Of a DNA stretch of 64,000 nt, positions 35,024 through 48,897 are shown one piece after another. Below the pieces are notes generated by a model that was not told the origin of the DNA, searched no databases, and was given only the letters and a program-made list of their open reading frames with translations. Made by a program: the position numbers and the translations under genes. Numbering within the stretch: position 1 is the first letter of the stretch; every line of letters begins with the position of its first letter. Source of the DNA: Tanytarsus gracilentus (Eukaryota; Arthropoda; Insecta; Diptera; Chironomidae). Where the stretch lies: contig JAXRKN010000044.1 of NCBI GenBank assembly GCA_038502055.1, positions 10,623,501 through 10,687,500 on the forward strand. Reading direction: 5' to 3'.

Positions 35024-37552
35024 TTACAATAACATCGTGGCAGGATCTTCCATGTATTTACGGAAATATTGCAACCAGCGAGCACCAACCGCTCCATCTA
35101 CAGTTCTATGATCAGCGCTGAGTGTCACCGACATAAATGTCGCTTCTTTGAAGCTAAAATTATTAATTTTTAATTAAATTCTTTGCAATAAAAATCTCAA
35201 CTCACCCCTTCTCGGAGCTCTCGTCGATGACAAGGCGCTTTTGACTGCCACCAATAGCGAGAATGCACGACTGTGGTGGATTAATAATGGCAGAGAAGTG
35301 AGTAACATCAAACATGCCGAGATTTGAGACTGTAAAAGTGCCACCTTGGAATTCTTTTGGCTGCAATTTTCCCTCGCGTGCTTTTGCCGCCAATGATTTA
35401 ACGTCAGTTGAAATTGATTCGACACCCTTGCGATCAGCACTGAAGACAATTGGTGTAATTAAGCCATTTTCAGTTGAAACAGCGACAGAAACATCGACGG
35501 CATCGAACCTAACAAAAAGGGTGGAAAGAAAAGCACATTTAAAGTTTGCCAAAAGTTAACTATATGCCTCCTTAGCTCAGTGGCCAGAGCACTAGTCTTG
35601 TATCTTCTTTAACAGATCAACTAGGGGCCGTGAGTTCAATTCTCACAGGAGGCAAGAGGATAATTTATTTATTTTTGCTACTACTCACTGTCTAATAACG
35701 TTGCCCAACCATGCGGAATTGCACTCGGGAACTTTCTTGCATGCAGTGGCCGCTGCTTTAATGACGAAATCATTGATTGAGAGTTTCTTTCCAGACTTTT
35801 CTAATGACTTATTGAAGCGCGTACGTAACTCCATGATTTTATCGATATTACAGTCGACAGTGAGATAATAGTGAGGAATTGAGTTTTTGGATTCCAACAA
35901 TCGCTTAGCGATGACTCCACGAACATTCGAAACGGGAATATCGATATAGGCGGCTCCTGCAGGCATCGATGGAATTGAAGGAGCTGCTGCTGCACCAGCG
36001 CTAGCACTTGGAGCTTGTGTTTTAGCTTCACTCGATGACAATTTACCCAGATCTTTTGAAGTCAATGAACCGAACAGTCCACTGCCGCGACCCTCAAGAC
36101 GCAACTTTTGTTGTTCAGCGAGTTTTTTCGCCATTGGACTAGCCAAAACACGATCTCCGAACTTTTGTTCGCTTGCAGTCATAGCGCCAGCTGGACGTGA
36201 CGAAACGGGTGATGGAGCTGCTGCTGCGGGTGCTTGAGGACTTGATTGTTTAGCAGGCGCCGCTGAACCGCCGTCATCGGTAAAGTCTTTGAATGCGGCC
36301 ACTTGATCTTGACTCTCGACAATAATGCACAAAAGCTTTCCAACAGGAACGTCCTTTGAGCCAGCCGGGAACATAATTTTTGCAAGGTAACCCTCTTCGG
36401 GTGTTTCAAAGCCCATTGTGGCCTTATCGGTTTCAATTTCAGCGAGTAAATCACCCTCGTTGAGCTTATCGCCCACCTTTTTCTCCCAACTCACGATTGT
36501 ACCCAATTCCATTGTTGGACTGAGTGCTGGCAAAAGAACCTTTGTGTGATCCGGTACGTCAATTGCTGGACGTGAGGCTGCAGGTGCTGCTGGAGGTGGA
36601 CTCGAAGCGGTTGCTTTCTTAGCTGAACCTGCTCCACTTCCATCATCTTTAAAGTCTTTGAAAGCGGCCACTTGATCTTGACTCTCGACAATAATACAGA
36701 CGAGTTTGCCCACGGGAATATCCTTTGAGCCGGCTGGATACATAATTTTAGCGAGAAAACCTTCCTCGGGTGTTTCGAAACCCATTGTCGCTTTATCAGT
36801 TTCAATTTCAGCGAGTAAGTCACCCTCGTTGAGCTTATCGCCTTCCTTCTTATCCCAGCTCACAATTGTGCCCAATTCCATTGTTGGACTGAGTGCCGGC
36901 AGAAGCACCTTTGTGTGATCCGGCAAGTCGGCATAGCATCGATAGAATCCAATTGGCCATACAGCCGGTTGCTGCTGTGCTCGGAAATTGCTCGTTTGTG
37001 CGCTCCTAAAAATCAATCGAACGATTAGAAAATTTAATAATTTGTTGAACTTGCGGAAAATTGAGAAAGGTCATGGTCATCAAATGTCGTCTTAGGATTT
37101 AATTAAAATATGTAACTTCTAGATTGAAAACTGATAAAATGTTGGCAACACGTTATGAAATTTTTGTAATCCCAGGATTTAATCTACCTTGACCTTCATC
37201 CCTTAAATAAAGCTAATCTATTAAATGTTTTTTTTTATTTAGGGAATCAAAAGTGTGCGAGAGGGAGAGAGAGAAAAAATTGTGTGATATAATCATTTTG
37301 ATTGCCCGTGCGAATTTTTTTTCAGCCGCAAGAATTGCACAAATTTAAATGAGTATTAGGCACTTTTACTCGCGACACTTGAACGTGGATATAAACATGA
37401 TGATTATCATTAACGGAAAGCACTAATTACCTTGTCGGATGATTTTTTTGGAAACACTGATTTGACAGGCAGCGAATTGTATTTAATTTGTTGACTTGAC
37501 GCGCTGATTGCTGCAACAATCGTTCATTTCGGACAACAATCGTTCGGAACAT
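35024..37552 (-). CDS. Dlat: Dihydrolipoamide acetyltransferase, E2 of the pyruvate dehydrogenase complex
   Basis: Mitochondrial enzyme that transfers the acetyl group from lipoamide to CoA and forms the structural core of the complex. Four coding exons, 37552-37431, 37005-35689, 35508-35206 and 35153-35024, give 623 aa (human DLAT has 647). Residues 1-65 are rich in Arg, Gln and Asn and act as the mitochondrial presequence. There are two lipoyl domains with lipoyl-lysines in ETDKATMGFE at Lys112 and Lys235; the two domains are nearly identical. An Ala/Pro-rich linker follows each. The E3/E1-binding domain contains ASPMAKKLAEQ and GSGLFGSLTSKDL. The catalytic domain begins near IDIPVSNVRGVIAKRL and has the active-site motif DHRTVDG (His596, Asp600) in the last exon; the protein ends PATMLL, as in other E2 enzymes. 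The second-last intron holds a tRNA gene on the other strand. Confidence 0.96.
35566..35654 (+). tRNA. tRNA-Thr(UGU) with a 16-bp intron
   Basis: Folds into a full cloverleaf: acceptor GCCTCCT (35566-35572) pairs with AGGAGGC (35647-35653), discriminator A at 35654. D stem GCTC/GAGC (35575-35578, 35587-35590); anticodon stem CTAGT (35592-35596) with ACTAG (35620-35624); T stem GTGAG/CTCAC (35630-35634, 35642-35646) with loop TTCAATT. The anticodon TGT is at 35599-35601. After base 37 (A at 35602) a 16-base intron, TCTTCTTTAACAGATC, occupies 35603-35618, the canonical position for nuclear tRNA introns. The internal promoter boxes are present (TAGCTCAGTGG and GAGTTCAATTC). It lies inside a Dlat intron (35509-35688) in the antisense orientation. 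Confidence 0.93.
37006..37430 (-). other. Dlat intron 1
   Basis: A 425-bp intron between the presequence exon and the lipoyl-domain exon. It includes a GA-rich stretch around 37255-37276 and otherwise nothing recognisable. Confidence 0.75.
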
Positions 37553-40500
37553 GATTTAAGGTGAACTGATAGGAAGGCTTGACACTATTTCCCGATTTAA
37601 AGCAAAGAAAAATATTGAATAATTTTTCTTATTTTGCACTCACAGTTCCTTTCTCTTCTGCCGTGTTAGTTGCCCTTCAACTAAAAATTTGAAGGGGTAA
37701 GCAAGTTATTTAGTGTTTTAAAAAAATCAGCCAACTTTGTTTATAATAACGGTCATTTAGTTTTTGAGTTTAAAAAATATTTAAAAATTTTAAAATGCGT
37801 TAATTTTAATTTCTAGGAACATGTGATTGAATCATAAATTTTTTAATTTTTAAAATTAATCTGAGAAAGAACCTAATTAATTTTGATGTGTAATTATTTG
37901 CTACTTTTAAAAACAGCGAAAAAATTGTTGTCAGAAACATACGAATAAAAAATTATTTCAATGATGACTTTTTGAAATTTTTATGACGTGTTTTAGTCCA
38001 AGTTCTACCTTTTAATTTAAAGCATTAAAAAAATTAAAATTATGAAAAATTAATTAAATATAACCATCAAATAAGAAGAAAGAGATTCACGATAGTATTT
38101 CAAGGAAATTCATAAATCACGCTTTGACCATATATATGCATGATTCAATAACTATAATAATAATCACTTATTAAGGACTAATGAAAAATAATAAAGCGAA
38201 ATTGTTAGTTACTGAGCTCTGACGAAGCACCGCCTTTCGCTTCGCGGTTATACACGATGGTTCGTGATGATACAATGTGGTATGTAGTAGTGGAAGCGAA
38301 GTTAAGAAGTATTTACGACTACTGTTCAGTTCCCACGCGCACGGCCTGGAATTTTCCACATGATAATTTTTATTTCGGTGGATGATCATGTTCTCGATAT
38401 AAATTGCACATATGTGACGTTGGCATCAATTGCCATCGATTGCTCCTCCATTTTTCCACGTCTTTTTCAGCCAACCGAACCCAAAAGTACATTACCTCTG
38501 CAATGATGCTCTCTTGAGAATGTAAATTCTGCACAGAAAATTTTTGCCCCCGAGCTAAATGCACCAACAGAGAGTGAAGAGAGAGAATGAAACTTGGTAA
38601 TTTAAGAATTTTCATCATCCTACCTCCATTGTGCATTGTGTGAGCTTTTTGCGAGTCCGTTCCCATGAATAAAAAAATAAAAATTATAATAACAATATGC
38701 ATATATATAAAGCCGAATGCAGCCACGTAAATGTAACGCGAAATGCATTTAAGAAAATGCAAAAATTGATCACTAAAAAATTCTTCCCATTCATGCGTTT
38801 GCAATTTTCTCTCTTGCTCGCTTTATTTCATTTTTTCGTTGCGCTGAATTGAATGATTCTCGTTTTTTATGGGCATGCAATGGAAAAATTCCAAATGCGC
38901 GATCACAATGAACATATTGACGACGACAACGACGACGTCGGAGGGAGGGCAGGCGAGGAGGAGAAAATAATTAAAGTCTGAGCGACATTTGCATTTTTTA
39001 TTTCTTATTTCTTGTTCACTCCAAAAAAAAAGATCAAATCGAGATTCTAATGTCAATTTAAATACAAATTGTGTTTGACGGCAAAAAGGGAATAAATAAG
39101 AAAGAGTTCACGAAAAATCAAAAGAGAAATGTTCGTTTGCACAATAAAGGAAACAAAGTCAAGACAGAATTTCTTTTTTCGGTCAATCACAAATCCGGCG
39201 ACATAAAAAGAGAGTCGGATAAATGTTGCCGCGATCATGAGATACATTGTGTGTGACATTAAACATAATATGACGCGGCTATGTGTCAACGAGTGTGGTT
39301 TAAGAGACTCTTAAAGCCTTTTGTCTGCTATGGGTGGGTTAATTTTTTAACGGTTAATATTTGAATTTCTAGCAGTTCAATTCGAAAATCAATTTTTGAT
39401 TTTCAAAACTTAAAATGATATTTTTAATCTCAAACAATTTTTCAGTTCAATTTTTGAACTCTAACTTCTTTTGCGTTATAAAAAATATTATTTCAAGCTT
39501 AACATGTCCCATGCTTTTTACAATTCAATTATTGTTTAATTCATTTCAGTAATTTTGCGCTTAATTTGTAGCATTCATGAATGTGAGACCATTCTATGAA
39601 TAAATCAACATTGTAATTGCTCTTTAATACTTTTTTGTCGGTCTCGACGGTGAAAGAGTCTTTTAAAAATGGTCACACAATGAGAATTTATTATGTGCGG
39701 CTCATAAGAGAATGATTTAACGGAATTTTAATTGAGTTTGCAAAGTTTCTTTCCTTCTCACTTATGATTTGCAAATTGATGTGAAATTGTATTGTAACAG
39801 TCAGTTGTAATGGCAGCGAGTAATGACTGATCAAGTTGCTTGCATTATGGCCTGCTGTTATTGTATTAAATACACTTGTTAAAGTCACTCTCAAAGCCCC
39901 AGTTTTCATCATCGTCATGCATTAACGATTATTCCGACAAAATGTTTCTTTTATTTTTAAAAACTTTTAAACAACAAATTACCATAGAGCAGCATTATGA
40001 AATGAAAATTTATGAGTATTACGAAAAAAATATGTCGGAGGGAAAATTAAAAGGCGCCCGCTTGTAAACTGAATGGTGTTGTTGTTTCTCTCAAACAGTT
40101 TCGTGGACATAAGTAGCAAAAAGCTTTAAATGATTGATTATTGTTTTCTCATGAAATCAACTTCAGTTCAGTTTTTGCGCTTGTTTCGTGGAATTTTGTG
40201 GTGCATTTAACAAAAAAACAGAAACGTCTGAGTGGGTTTGATGGTTTAATTTTAATTTTTTGAATTAAAATTTCTTATAAGTTATAGCGAAAAATATTCC
40301 ATGAATTTTCATCATCCAGGTTAGTCTGTACATCAATTCCATAAATGATTCGCTTATTGGATTCTGTCTGCAACCGCCGCGTGTGCACTCCAGCAAAGGG
40401 GCCAATCTAACTGCGCGAGAAGATTTTCTCATGAAATACACCGCAAAACGCCTCCAAATACAGAAGAATCTCCAACTGAAGATTTATTTATGGAATTCTC

Positions 40501-43500
40501 TCAGTCCATTTGAATAATTTTAGTTCTCTCCGCATCATCATCGGCTCGTATATGTGAACTTTATGAACTCAAGCTAGAAATTCCTGTTCATTGCTGATTC
40601 AACTCATTCCCCAGTTGATGATCATCTCTCATTACCCATCACAGGCAATTTATAAAAATTCAAATCGTTAAAAAGGAAGACGAAAAATTAACGAACTATA
40701 AATTATTAGACGCTATATATTTTTTTTTGAAAGACCACAATAAAAAAATTACCATGAATAGAGTCTTTAATTTGCTGAATGAAATTTCAATTAATTTGTA
40801 AACTTTTCTGATGTCATAAAAGATGTCATGAGAGACACAGCCGAGTTCGAAGTGGAGCATGTGGCAGTGCTCTCTTAATGATTTACAACGTGTCGTGTCG
40901 TGCTTCACTCCTCGCTTTTGTTACCTGGTCACGAAATGAAAGGAAGTTGTAAAACTATTTTTCACTCAGTTTCGGGGCAAGTTGTGAAATCTTTAAAGTT
41001 TTACTGCACCTTTTAAGGAATATTTGCGCTTTGTGAGATGATGATAAAAACTAGACGGATGTGAGGGACGAAAAAATCTTTTCAATGGTTAAAAATTATA
41101 TAAATTTTCATAAAAAGAATTTAAGAAAAATGTTTCCTCATTTTTGACAATTTAAAATAATTTTTCGGCCCATCTCAAGAACCCTCAAAAGAGGAAATAA
41201 CCAAAATTCACAAGTCTTTGAGAGAAACATCTAGCGCCTACATTTTAAAGAAGGCCATCGAGTCCATAGCCAGGTGCTAATAACATCTTTATCGCACCAT
41301 GAAATGTGTCTCATCTAATAGATATCTCTAAATTTATGGTCAACATTATATTGTGTGATCATTAAAAATTATATATATATTTTATTCAACACGAGCAGCG
41401 ACGTTCATTTTGCGTAATGCTAGTGGCCACACTCACATACACACGCGAATGATTATTACCGATAATTTATTTAAAAGAGAACCGAAGATATCGATGAATA
41501 AACGAACACCGTAAATTGACAAGGCGTGGCCAATAATTTCATGATATTACACACCACAAGCTAAGGTAGAGAACACACGAATAGAAAAGGTGGAGTCATA
41601 AAGCAAGTCAACATGCAAACGGTGACGTCTACGTCACATGTTGTTGATCTTATTTTTCAACAGTCTCTCGGCTCGAGTGAAAAGAAGGAAAGTTCGAGTG
41701 GTTCAATTCAGGGAGTAGGTTGGAGCGAGCGATCAAATGTGTGGTAGTTGTTCGATCGTTTTTAATTCGCCGAAGCACGCGAAGAAAAAGAAAATCTTCA
41801 TTCAGAATTTCTCTGTTCGGGATGAAGGGAAAAGTTTCTAGCATCACACAGACAGACTTGAAGAAGTAGGAAAAAAGAAGAAGTCGAGACGGGAGGCACT
41901 GTGAGAGTCGAAGAGAGAAAATAATTTAAGCTACTAGTGTAGGAATTTGTTGTTGCTGAATGAATCCATGAAAAGTTCAAAAAAAATTAGGATGCGACAG
42001 AAGAATTAAAAATTTTCAATAACTGGTGAATTTTATGCAATTAAATTTTAAATTTTAAGGCTTTTAAAAATTTTATTGATCAATTTAAAATTGAAATTTA
42101 TAGCTTTTTAATAAAATCTTTAAAGAGTTTCAATTTATAAAATTTAGAATCATAAAATTAGATTTTAAATTTGAAATTTTAACGGGTTTTTAGATATTTT
42201 TTATTAAATGCATTTTGAACCATAAAATCGAGTTTGAAGCATCATTAAAGAACCAGATTCTATTGTCATTAAATCTCACCCCTTAAATTACTCGTCATTA
42301 ACAAGACGATCTCGAGACTTCGAGAGAAAGATTTAGAGAGAGTTTAAAATTGTGAGAGACGGTGAACAAAAAAAGAGAGATAGATCACCTATGTGTATAT
42401 ATGCTGTGTATAGCTCTCACTCTATCTAACATGCACGAGAAGGCATATTGAGGCTCAAATAAAAATATATTAATGAAATGTGAATAAATATATACACACA
42501 CGAACGAGCGAATGATGATGAAGTAAGTGCAGCCGAACTGATTCCAGTTTCCAGCTACTTGAGTTCGTACCCGAGTTGAGTTGAGTGAGAGAGAAGTGAC
42601 TTCTGGTCATTTTTCCTACACACACATGTGCACACGAGTTTATATACATAAAATATTCAGATCGTTCAATAATAATTTGAGGGCGAGCGGCAGAAGCAGT
42701 CTCGCGATTCGTGAGCACTCAACCGTGTGTGTGTGAGTGAGCGTGTTAAGTCCATATAGTTAGGGTAATTCAAGCGCTTTTTTTCATTCAACCCGAGAGA
42801 GTAAGAATATGAATATACACGAAGAGAGTCGTCTCTAAAGTTGAAGTAGCCACCTTCCAATATTTTATGAAGAAAAAAAAGAAACTTACCAGCACAAGAA
42901 GAAGAAGAAGAAACATCGTGAAATAATAATACACAACCTACCTACCTTTTCACTGGAGATTTTTTCTTACAGTTTTTTTGTTTCGTTTCCATCGTGAGTA
43001 TTGAGTGAGTTATACATACGGAGTGAGAAGGCAACTGTAGACGAAGAAGAAAAAAAGCCAACCGTATGAGTCGTATAAACCAAAAGTGCGGAATATCAAT
43101 TTAGTCATAATAACGATACGCACAGAAGCGTTCGGAAGTTAAATATATTTTTAAAGAAATATAATATAATAATATTTATTACAACATAATAATTTTTTTT
43201 GCCATTGCCTACTGACGAGTGTGAAATATCTTAAAAAATAATTTAATTTTGTGAGAGAAAAATCGGAGGAAAAAATTGAAAGAAAAAAATTAAAAACAAT
43301 TGAGTGAGAAAAAGGTGAAAAAGTTATTTTTAAAGACATTTTTGGTGAGTTTTTAATAAATTTATAAAACATTTAATAGTGTGGACATTTTAAATTTAAA
43401 AATCATTCGTTAAAAATTTAGAAAAGAAGCTAATTTATTTTTTTGACAGTTATTTTTTAAATTAAAAATGTCCACACCTTGATTTAATTAAATAGAAAGT

Positions 43501-46500
43501 GTGAGTGTCGTATTGAAATTTCTCCCTTAATTGCTTCGTCAACTTTCACCTATAAATAATCCTCTTTACAAAATGAAGTAATCGCCAATGAAAATTGAAT
43601 ATTTTTCAATTAAATTCAACTGGCTACTGGTCTTGACACCGCCCATCGCGTTCTGCGGTGTGCACATGTTGATTACATGGTTCTTGTACACCCAAAGTGG
43701 ATTTTAATTGCCCTCACGGCGATCGAAATTTGCCGTCGCTGTCTGCTTCATACACACATCGTGGCTCTCATATATGACAGAAGCGATTTTTCGATGTAAT
43801 TAATTTGGAGAGTGGCCGCTGCCGTCGAATCGCTACCGGTCTTTCATTTCCTCTTCTCTCTCTCCCACTTTTTCGTACATCGCTACTGTGTACACAAACA
43901 AACACCAACTCAATCGCAATAATAATGAATATTGTGTATTGGAGGAATTAAGAAGCTCTCTCTCGGTCGCTTCTCGTCTTACACACAAATAGCATTTTTT
44001 ATCGCATCACACTGATCTTCAATTGGTTATGCGATCAACGAATGTATAAATGTGTTCATAAATATTTACATTCTTCTTCGCGTGATACCAGTGGCTGCTG
44101 ATTATTCATGTTCTCGTGTGTTTACTTTAATACGCGGCACATAACTTGAATATATACATATGTGAATTGTATGTATGAAGTAAATATGAATGAGAGAATT
44201 AATTTCTCTGAATGCATGTCGACTGTTAAGTTACTTGTAACTATCTGTGTTTTAAATTGAAGTCATTTTTATAATTTTAAAATACGTTAAATTTTAATGT
44301 TAAGTAAACTCTTAAAAACGTCCAAATTTCCCAACAAACGCTCTCATGGTCGAAATAAATTTAAATTAAAAGCGAATAAAAAATTGACTGCAAGAAGTCC
44401 AAATATTGACAATTCATTAATTAAATTAATAATTTATTAATTATGAGCTGCATTATAAGTCATGTCTTTTATTATTAATATCAACCCGCGTCTCTTCTGC
44501 ACATGCCGTTTGATAAATGAGATTTTAATATTTATTTGCGACATTCTGGAAGCTGTTCGACTCGGCTGCAGCCACCAATGCATTTTTCATTCTCGATCTT
44601 TTATTAATTTGCATAAATTTTTATTTACTTTTTCGCGGACTCTCTTAAAAAAGTAGGATAGAAAGAGGATTCCGGCAAAAAACATTGTTTTTGCTCAAAA
44701 ATAAATTTCTTCTTTATCTCTGGCTGCTGTCTCGGAGAAAAAAGAAACTAATGTGCCGAGAATTCTGTCCATATATATTTTTTTCTGTTAAGTCATTTTA
44801 TAAATTAAGATGGGAATTTCGTGATATTGATGGGGGCCTTCTTCAATGCAAATATTTCTCCTTTGGAATTTTTTACTGTCGAGATGTGAGTTGGAATGCA
44901 GACGAGAGAATTTGAGATGCGCCATGATAGATTGTCGAGTGTGTCGTCTGGGATAATCCTTATGGAATTACACTTATTTTTAAAGGGATCTAATGAAAGT
45001 GTTTTTAAGGTGTGACAGGAATATTTAAAATTTCAGCGACTTTTTGAAATTTAAGAAGAGATGAAGAAAATTTAAAATCTAGCTCAAAATTTGACGTGAA
45101 ACAATCAAAAATCTTAATCTCAATATTGACTTAGTGCTGTTAAGTCCTCAAATATCAAATAAACGCCCGCATGCGTTATGAAATCAGATAAAGATAACTT
45201 AATGGCATGATAATAAGAACTTAAACAGTCAATTTTAGGCATCAAATTACTTTTTTTTCACAGCCTCAAAGCGGACGAACCGCACTTTCACCAGAAAAAA
45301 GGGACGAAATGCTCTTTAGGCGCAAAAAAGGATCTTTGGCTTTTGTGTTTTTATGCCTTCCCTTTTTCTAAACTCGATAAGAATCAGTGTGTGAGGTAAA
45401 AATATTTTCGTTACCTCTCCATTGTCCTCAACTCTGCTCTTTTCTCTAAACTGTCAATTCACATTGCGACACTTAATAAATTTTACTCAATAGGTGTGTG
45501 AGAGAGAGACGATGTGTGTCTCATGGCTTAATGACAATTTTAAAGCTCTCGTTGAAATTGCAGAAAATTGAAATCTTTCTAAAAGGCCACAAGACGAAAA
45601 TTTATTGCACACACCAGACTCCTTCTCTTTTGTTGAGAGCTCAACTTACTTCGAATATGTTGAGGGAATATTTATTATTCACCTGGAAAGAGAAAGAGAG
45701 AGAGAAAAAAATTCCAAAATTGGCCTGTGAGAAATGTAACCTCTTAATTTATTGTCATTAATGTCTCATTTGAAATTCATTCATAAAACAAAAGCTGAAA
45801 ATGTGATCATCTCCACTGATGCATTCATGAAAAAAAAAGTGATCAAATTTCATCAACAGACCGAGGCAAGAGCCTTGACGAGAGTCATGACAAATGCATG
45901 CATTTATCGCCAATTAAAGATGACATTATGCCGAAAAAAAATATAAAATGTAAAAAATTCATTTATGCACCTTGACAATCGTGATGACGCATAGACACGA
46001 CAAATGAGCTTGTTATTTGCGGATATAAATTATAAATTGTGAGTTGATCGCTTTGAGTTAAAGGTGGTCGTTGAGCTTATTTCTTCATTTTTAAAAGAAG
46101 GACATGATGAGTTCAAAGTGACTAAAGATTAAATTAGAGAAGGATTAAAAATTTCCTGGATTAGATTAAAGCAAATATTTTTTAATGTCATGTCAAAATA
46201 AAAGTGCAACAATTAATTCGCTTGTGGTCGATCCAACATGGACATGAAATACAATTGAAATCTGATACATTTTCCAAAATAAATATATCGATTTCGATAT
46301 ATTTGAGAAAAATCTAATTAACATTTAACGACTCGGGGAGAGCCAAAAAGAATCAAAGAATGTGTTTAGCCTCATAATGATATTCTCAAAGAGAAAGAAA
46401 ATTTTCCACTCGTGTGTTTGTTAATAATTCGGATAATTTATTGCCGGTATATGATGATTATTTTTTTTCCTTTGTATTATTTGTATTCTCCGCCACAATT

Positions 46501-48897
46501 TTATAATATTCAATATCATCCACCTACCTACCCACCGAATCGCCAAAAGTCAGTTGGCAAGAAAGTGTTTTAATGGAGGTAAGATGATCTTCTCAGCACT
46601 GCCGGCGGTATTCGCTGCTTTAATGACACTATTTTTGGACGCTTTATGATGATGTCCCGAGCCTGATCTTAATAACTTTTCGAGCTAAACAGAAACTAAT
46701 TAACCAGACACCGGCAGCCGAATAAAAATGTGGAAATAAACGAACAATCGCTGTTTAAATCATAAAAAGTTTAAAGTGTGGCCATTTGTGTGTTGTTAAA
46801 ATTTAGAAATTCTTACTTTAACATTTTTAAACGAACAATTCTTAAATGCCCGCACCTGGATATTTAATGTCGCACATTTTAATACTTCTGTGGAAAAGAA
46901 ACGACACAAACACGGCAAGGTAGAACTTCAGCGGAAAAAAATCAACATGACCAAAAAATTATTGATATTTATGATCATTTGATGATGAGAAGCAAGAGGA
47001 GTAAAAAATATTTTCGTATAATAATAAAATTATGAAAATTATTGGTCAGTTCTGTTTGTTTCTTCAGAATAATATTCGGAGGCAGAACTCTTGAGAATTC
47101 TTTAAATTTGCATCACAAAAAGCGAAGAGAGATGAGTTTTTTCGAGAATAAATTGATTTATAAGTATTTTCCCACAAAAGACCACATCATCATGCTCATA
47201 ATCGTCAGGCATATCATTTTTTTTTCGGGTATATTAGGATGATGCGTTGTTAGTAACTTATAACAATGGGTGGAATTTCTTGTTCGAAATTACTGTGTGA
47301 AATTTGTGATGAGAAGGAAATCGAAAGATTTTGATGAATGAATTGATTTGAGATACTGTCGAGTGACAAGTGATTAAAAAAAATTTAAAGTAAATAATTA
47401 AAATCAAACAAGTTTTAAATTTTAATATAAAAAATAATTAAAATATTCAACCGATTGTCACTCAACAGTATTAATCTTTATTACATGAACCTCGATTGCT
47501 CAATTGAAACTCACTCGACTGACATTCGATCTATAATTAAGTAGATAAATTATTAGTATTTTTTCCTCTATAAAATCACATTGTTTCGATCTCCTCATCT
47601 GGTTATCATATAAAGCTAATTTCCTATATTTTTTCCTTCTTTTTCACGCTGCCGCCTTTTGATTATTTTTTTGTGAAGTGGCGCGTCTTGAAAAGTCTAT
47701 TCACAAAAAAAAAATGTTTGCTAGACAATGAAAAAAAATGATTTTCAGAGAATCTCTCTCGAAACTTTTATGACTCTCAACTCCGATTTCAAGTGGACCA
47801 TAAAATATAATTTATTGGCACCGCACATCTCTTCATCATTATAATAATTTTATTAATAATTTTATGACTTCGAACCATGAGAAAAAAAATGTTCTCTAGC
47901 TCATCTTCGATTCTCATTTTTTGCGACATTTTATCTGTGAGAATCTTTTTTTTGCATGATTCACAATTGTGACCACCAAAGTCACTCGGCAGCAGGTTGT
48001 GGAGCGTGAAAAAAAGTTGCAAGCACTTAAGCACGAAATTGTACACTTTGCAATTTGTCATTTTAGCAAACAAAGTCACGATATAAGTGCCAATAATTTT
48101 TATTGCTGTTATTAAAGGCTATTGCCTACTCGCTGTGTGAGAGCGGTGTTCATGCACCATATTCACAACAAATTTATAGTATTTCTGCTGCCATATTGCA
48201 ATTTTTTTCTCGCACTAGTACTGTGAAGAAAATTGCAAGGCAAACACATTTAACAGCTTGAGCTCCGGCATTTCAACTATTTTTTTTCGGTGTCGTAGCC
48301 TCGACGACATTCTGGCTGTTGTCGCTGTTATCTTTCACCTTTTATTTTGACTCTTTTATTGTGAGAATACTATTAAAGTGGTGATATCATATCTCTTTTT
48401 ATATTTTTTCTTTAAGTTCGGCAAAATGACATGCGAGAATTTTTAATAGACCACTTGTGGGCGGATGATTAAGGGAAGAATTAATTAGTTTTCAAAATTT
48501 ATATTGGTTGAAAATAAAATTCTAGCAAGCAATCTTAAAATTTGATTAATTTTCTTTATTGTTAATCTTTTGTCATCATGTTGTACGTGTGAATGAAACA
48601 AGCGAAAAATAATTTAAAGCAATTTAGATAAAAAGCACACAATTTTAACGCCTTTTTCTTTTTCTTTCACAGAATAGCTCCTCGACGACAATCGGAGAAA
48701 CAAACAATTTTACACAGATATAAAAAAAATTATTTCGCTCGACTAAAAATAATAACCGAGAGTGAGTTGTGTCGGGTTATAGCGATAGAGCCATCGCAAA
48801 AGGAGAAAAAAAAATATCCGAAGATCACCGAGAGAGTGGAAGAGTGAGAGCGAGAGAATTTCATAGCCAAAAAAAGCTTTTTTCCACATCGCCAAAA
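37553..48897. other. Gene-poor region between Dlat and drumstick
   Basis: About 11.3 kb without a convincing coding gene. The first few hundred bases hold the Dlat promoter. 41550-43345 is rich in GAGAG words and CACACA, lower in poly-A/T, and ends at a strong donor-like GTGAGT (43345-43350), which could be an untranslated first exon. 43610-43900 and 46530-46730 are GC-richer islands that could be enhancers. The rest is AT-rich. All open frames are under 150 codons and show no family features. Confidence 0.5.
47353..47471. repeat. Inverted repeat, 17-bp arms, 85-bp AT-rich loop
   Basis: ATACTGTCGAGTGACAA at 47353-47369 is the reverse complement, with one mismatch, of TTGTCACTCAACAGTAT at 47455-47471. 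The interior is very AT-rich and has no coding potential. It could be a small non-autonomous element or a regulatory hairpin. Confidence 0.7.

Noticed and set aside
38370..38804. 144-codon minus-strand ORF (MQTHEWEEF...)
   Set aside because: No recognisable domain; mixed hydrophobic and basic segments without a plausible topology or neighbouring exons.
41650..42860. Group of 60-82-codon minus-strand ORFs
   Set aside because: They come from GAGA/CTCT-rich sequence that reads open by composition; better explained as leader or regulatory DNA.
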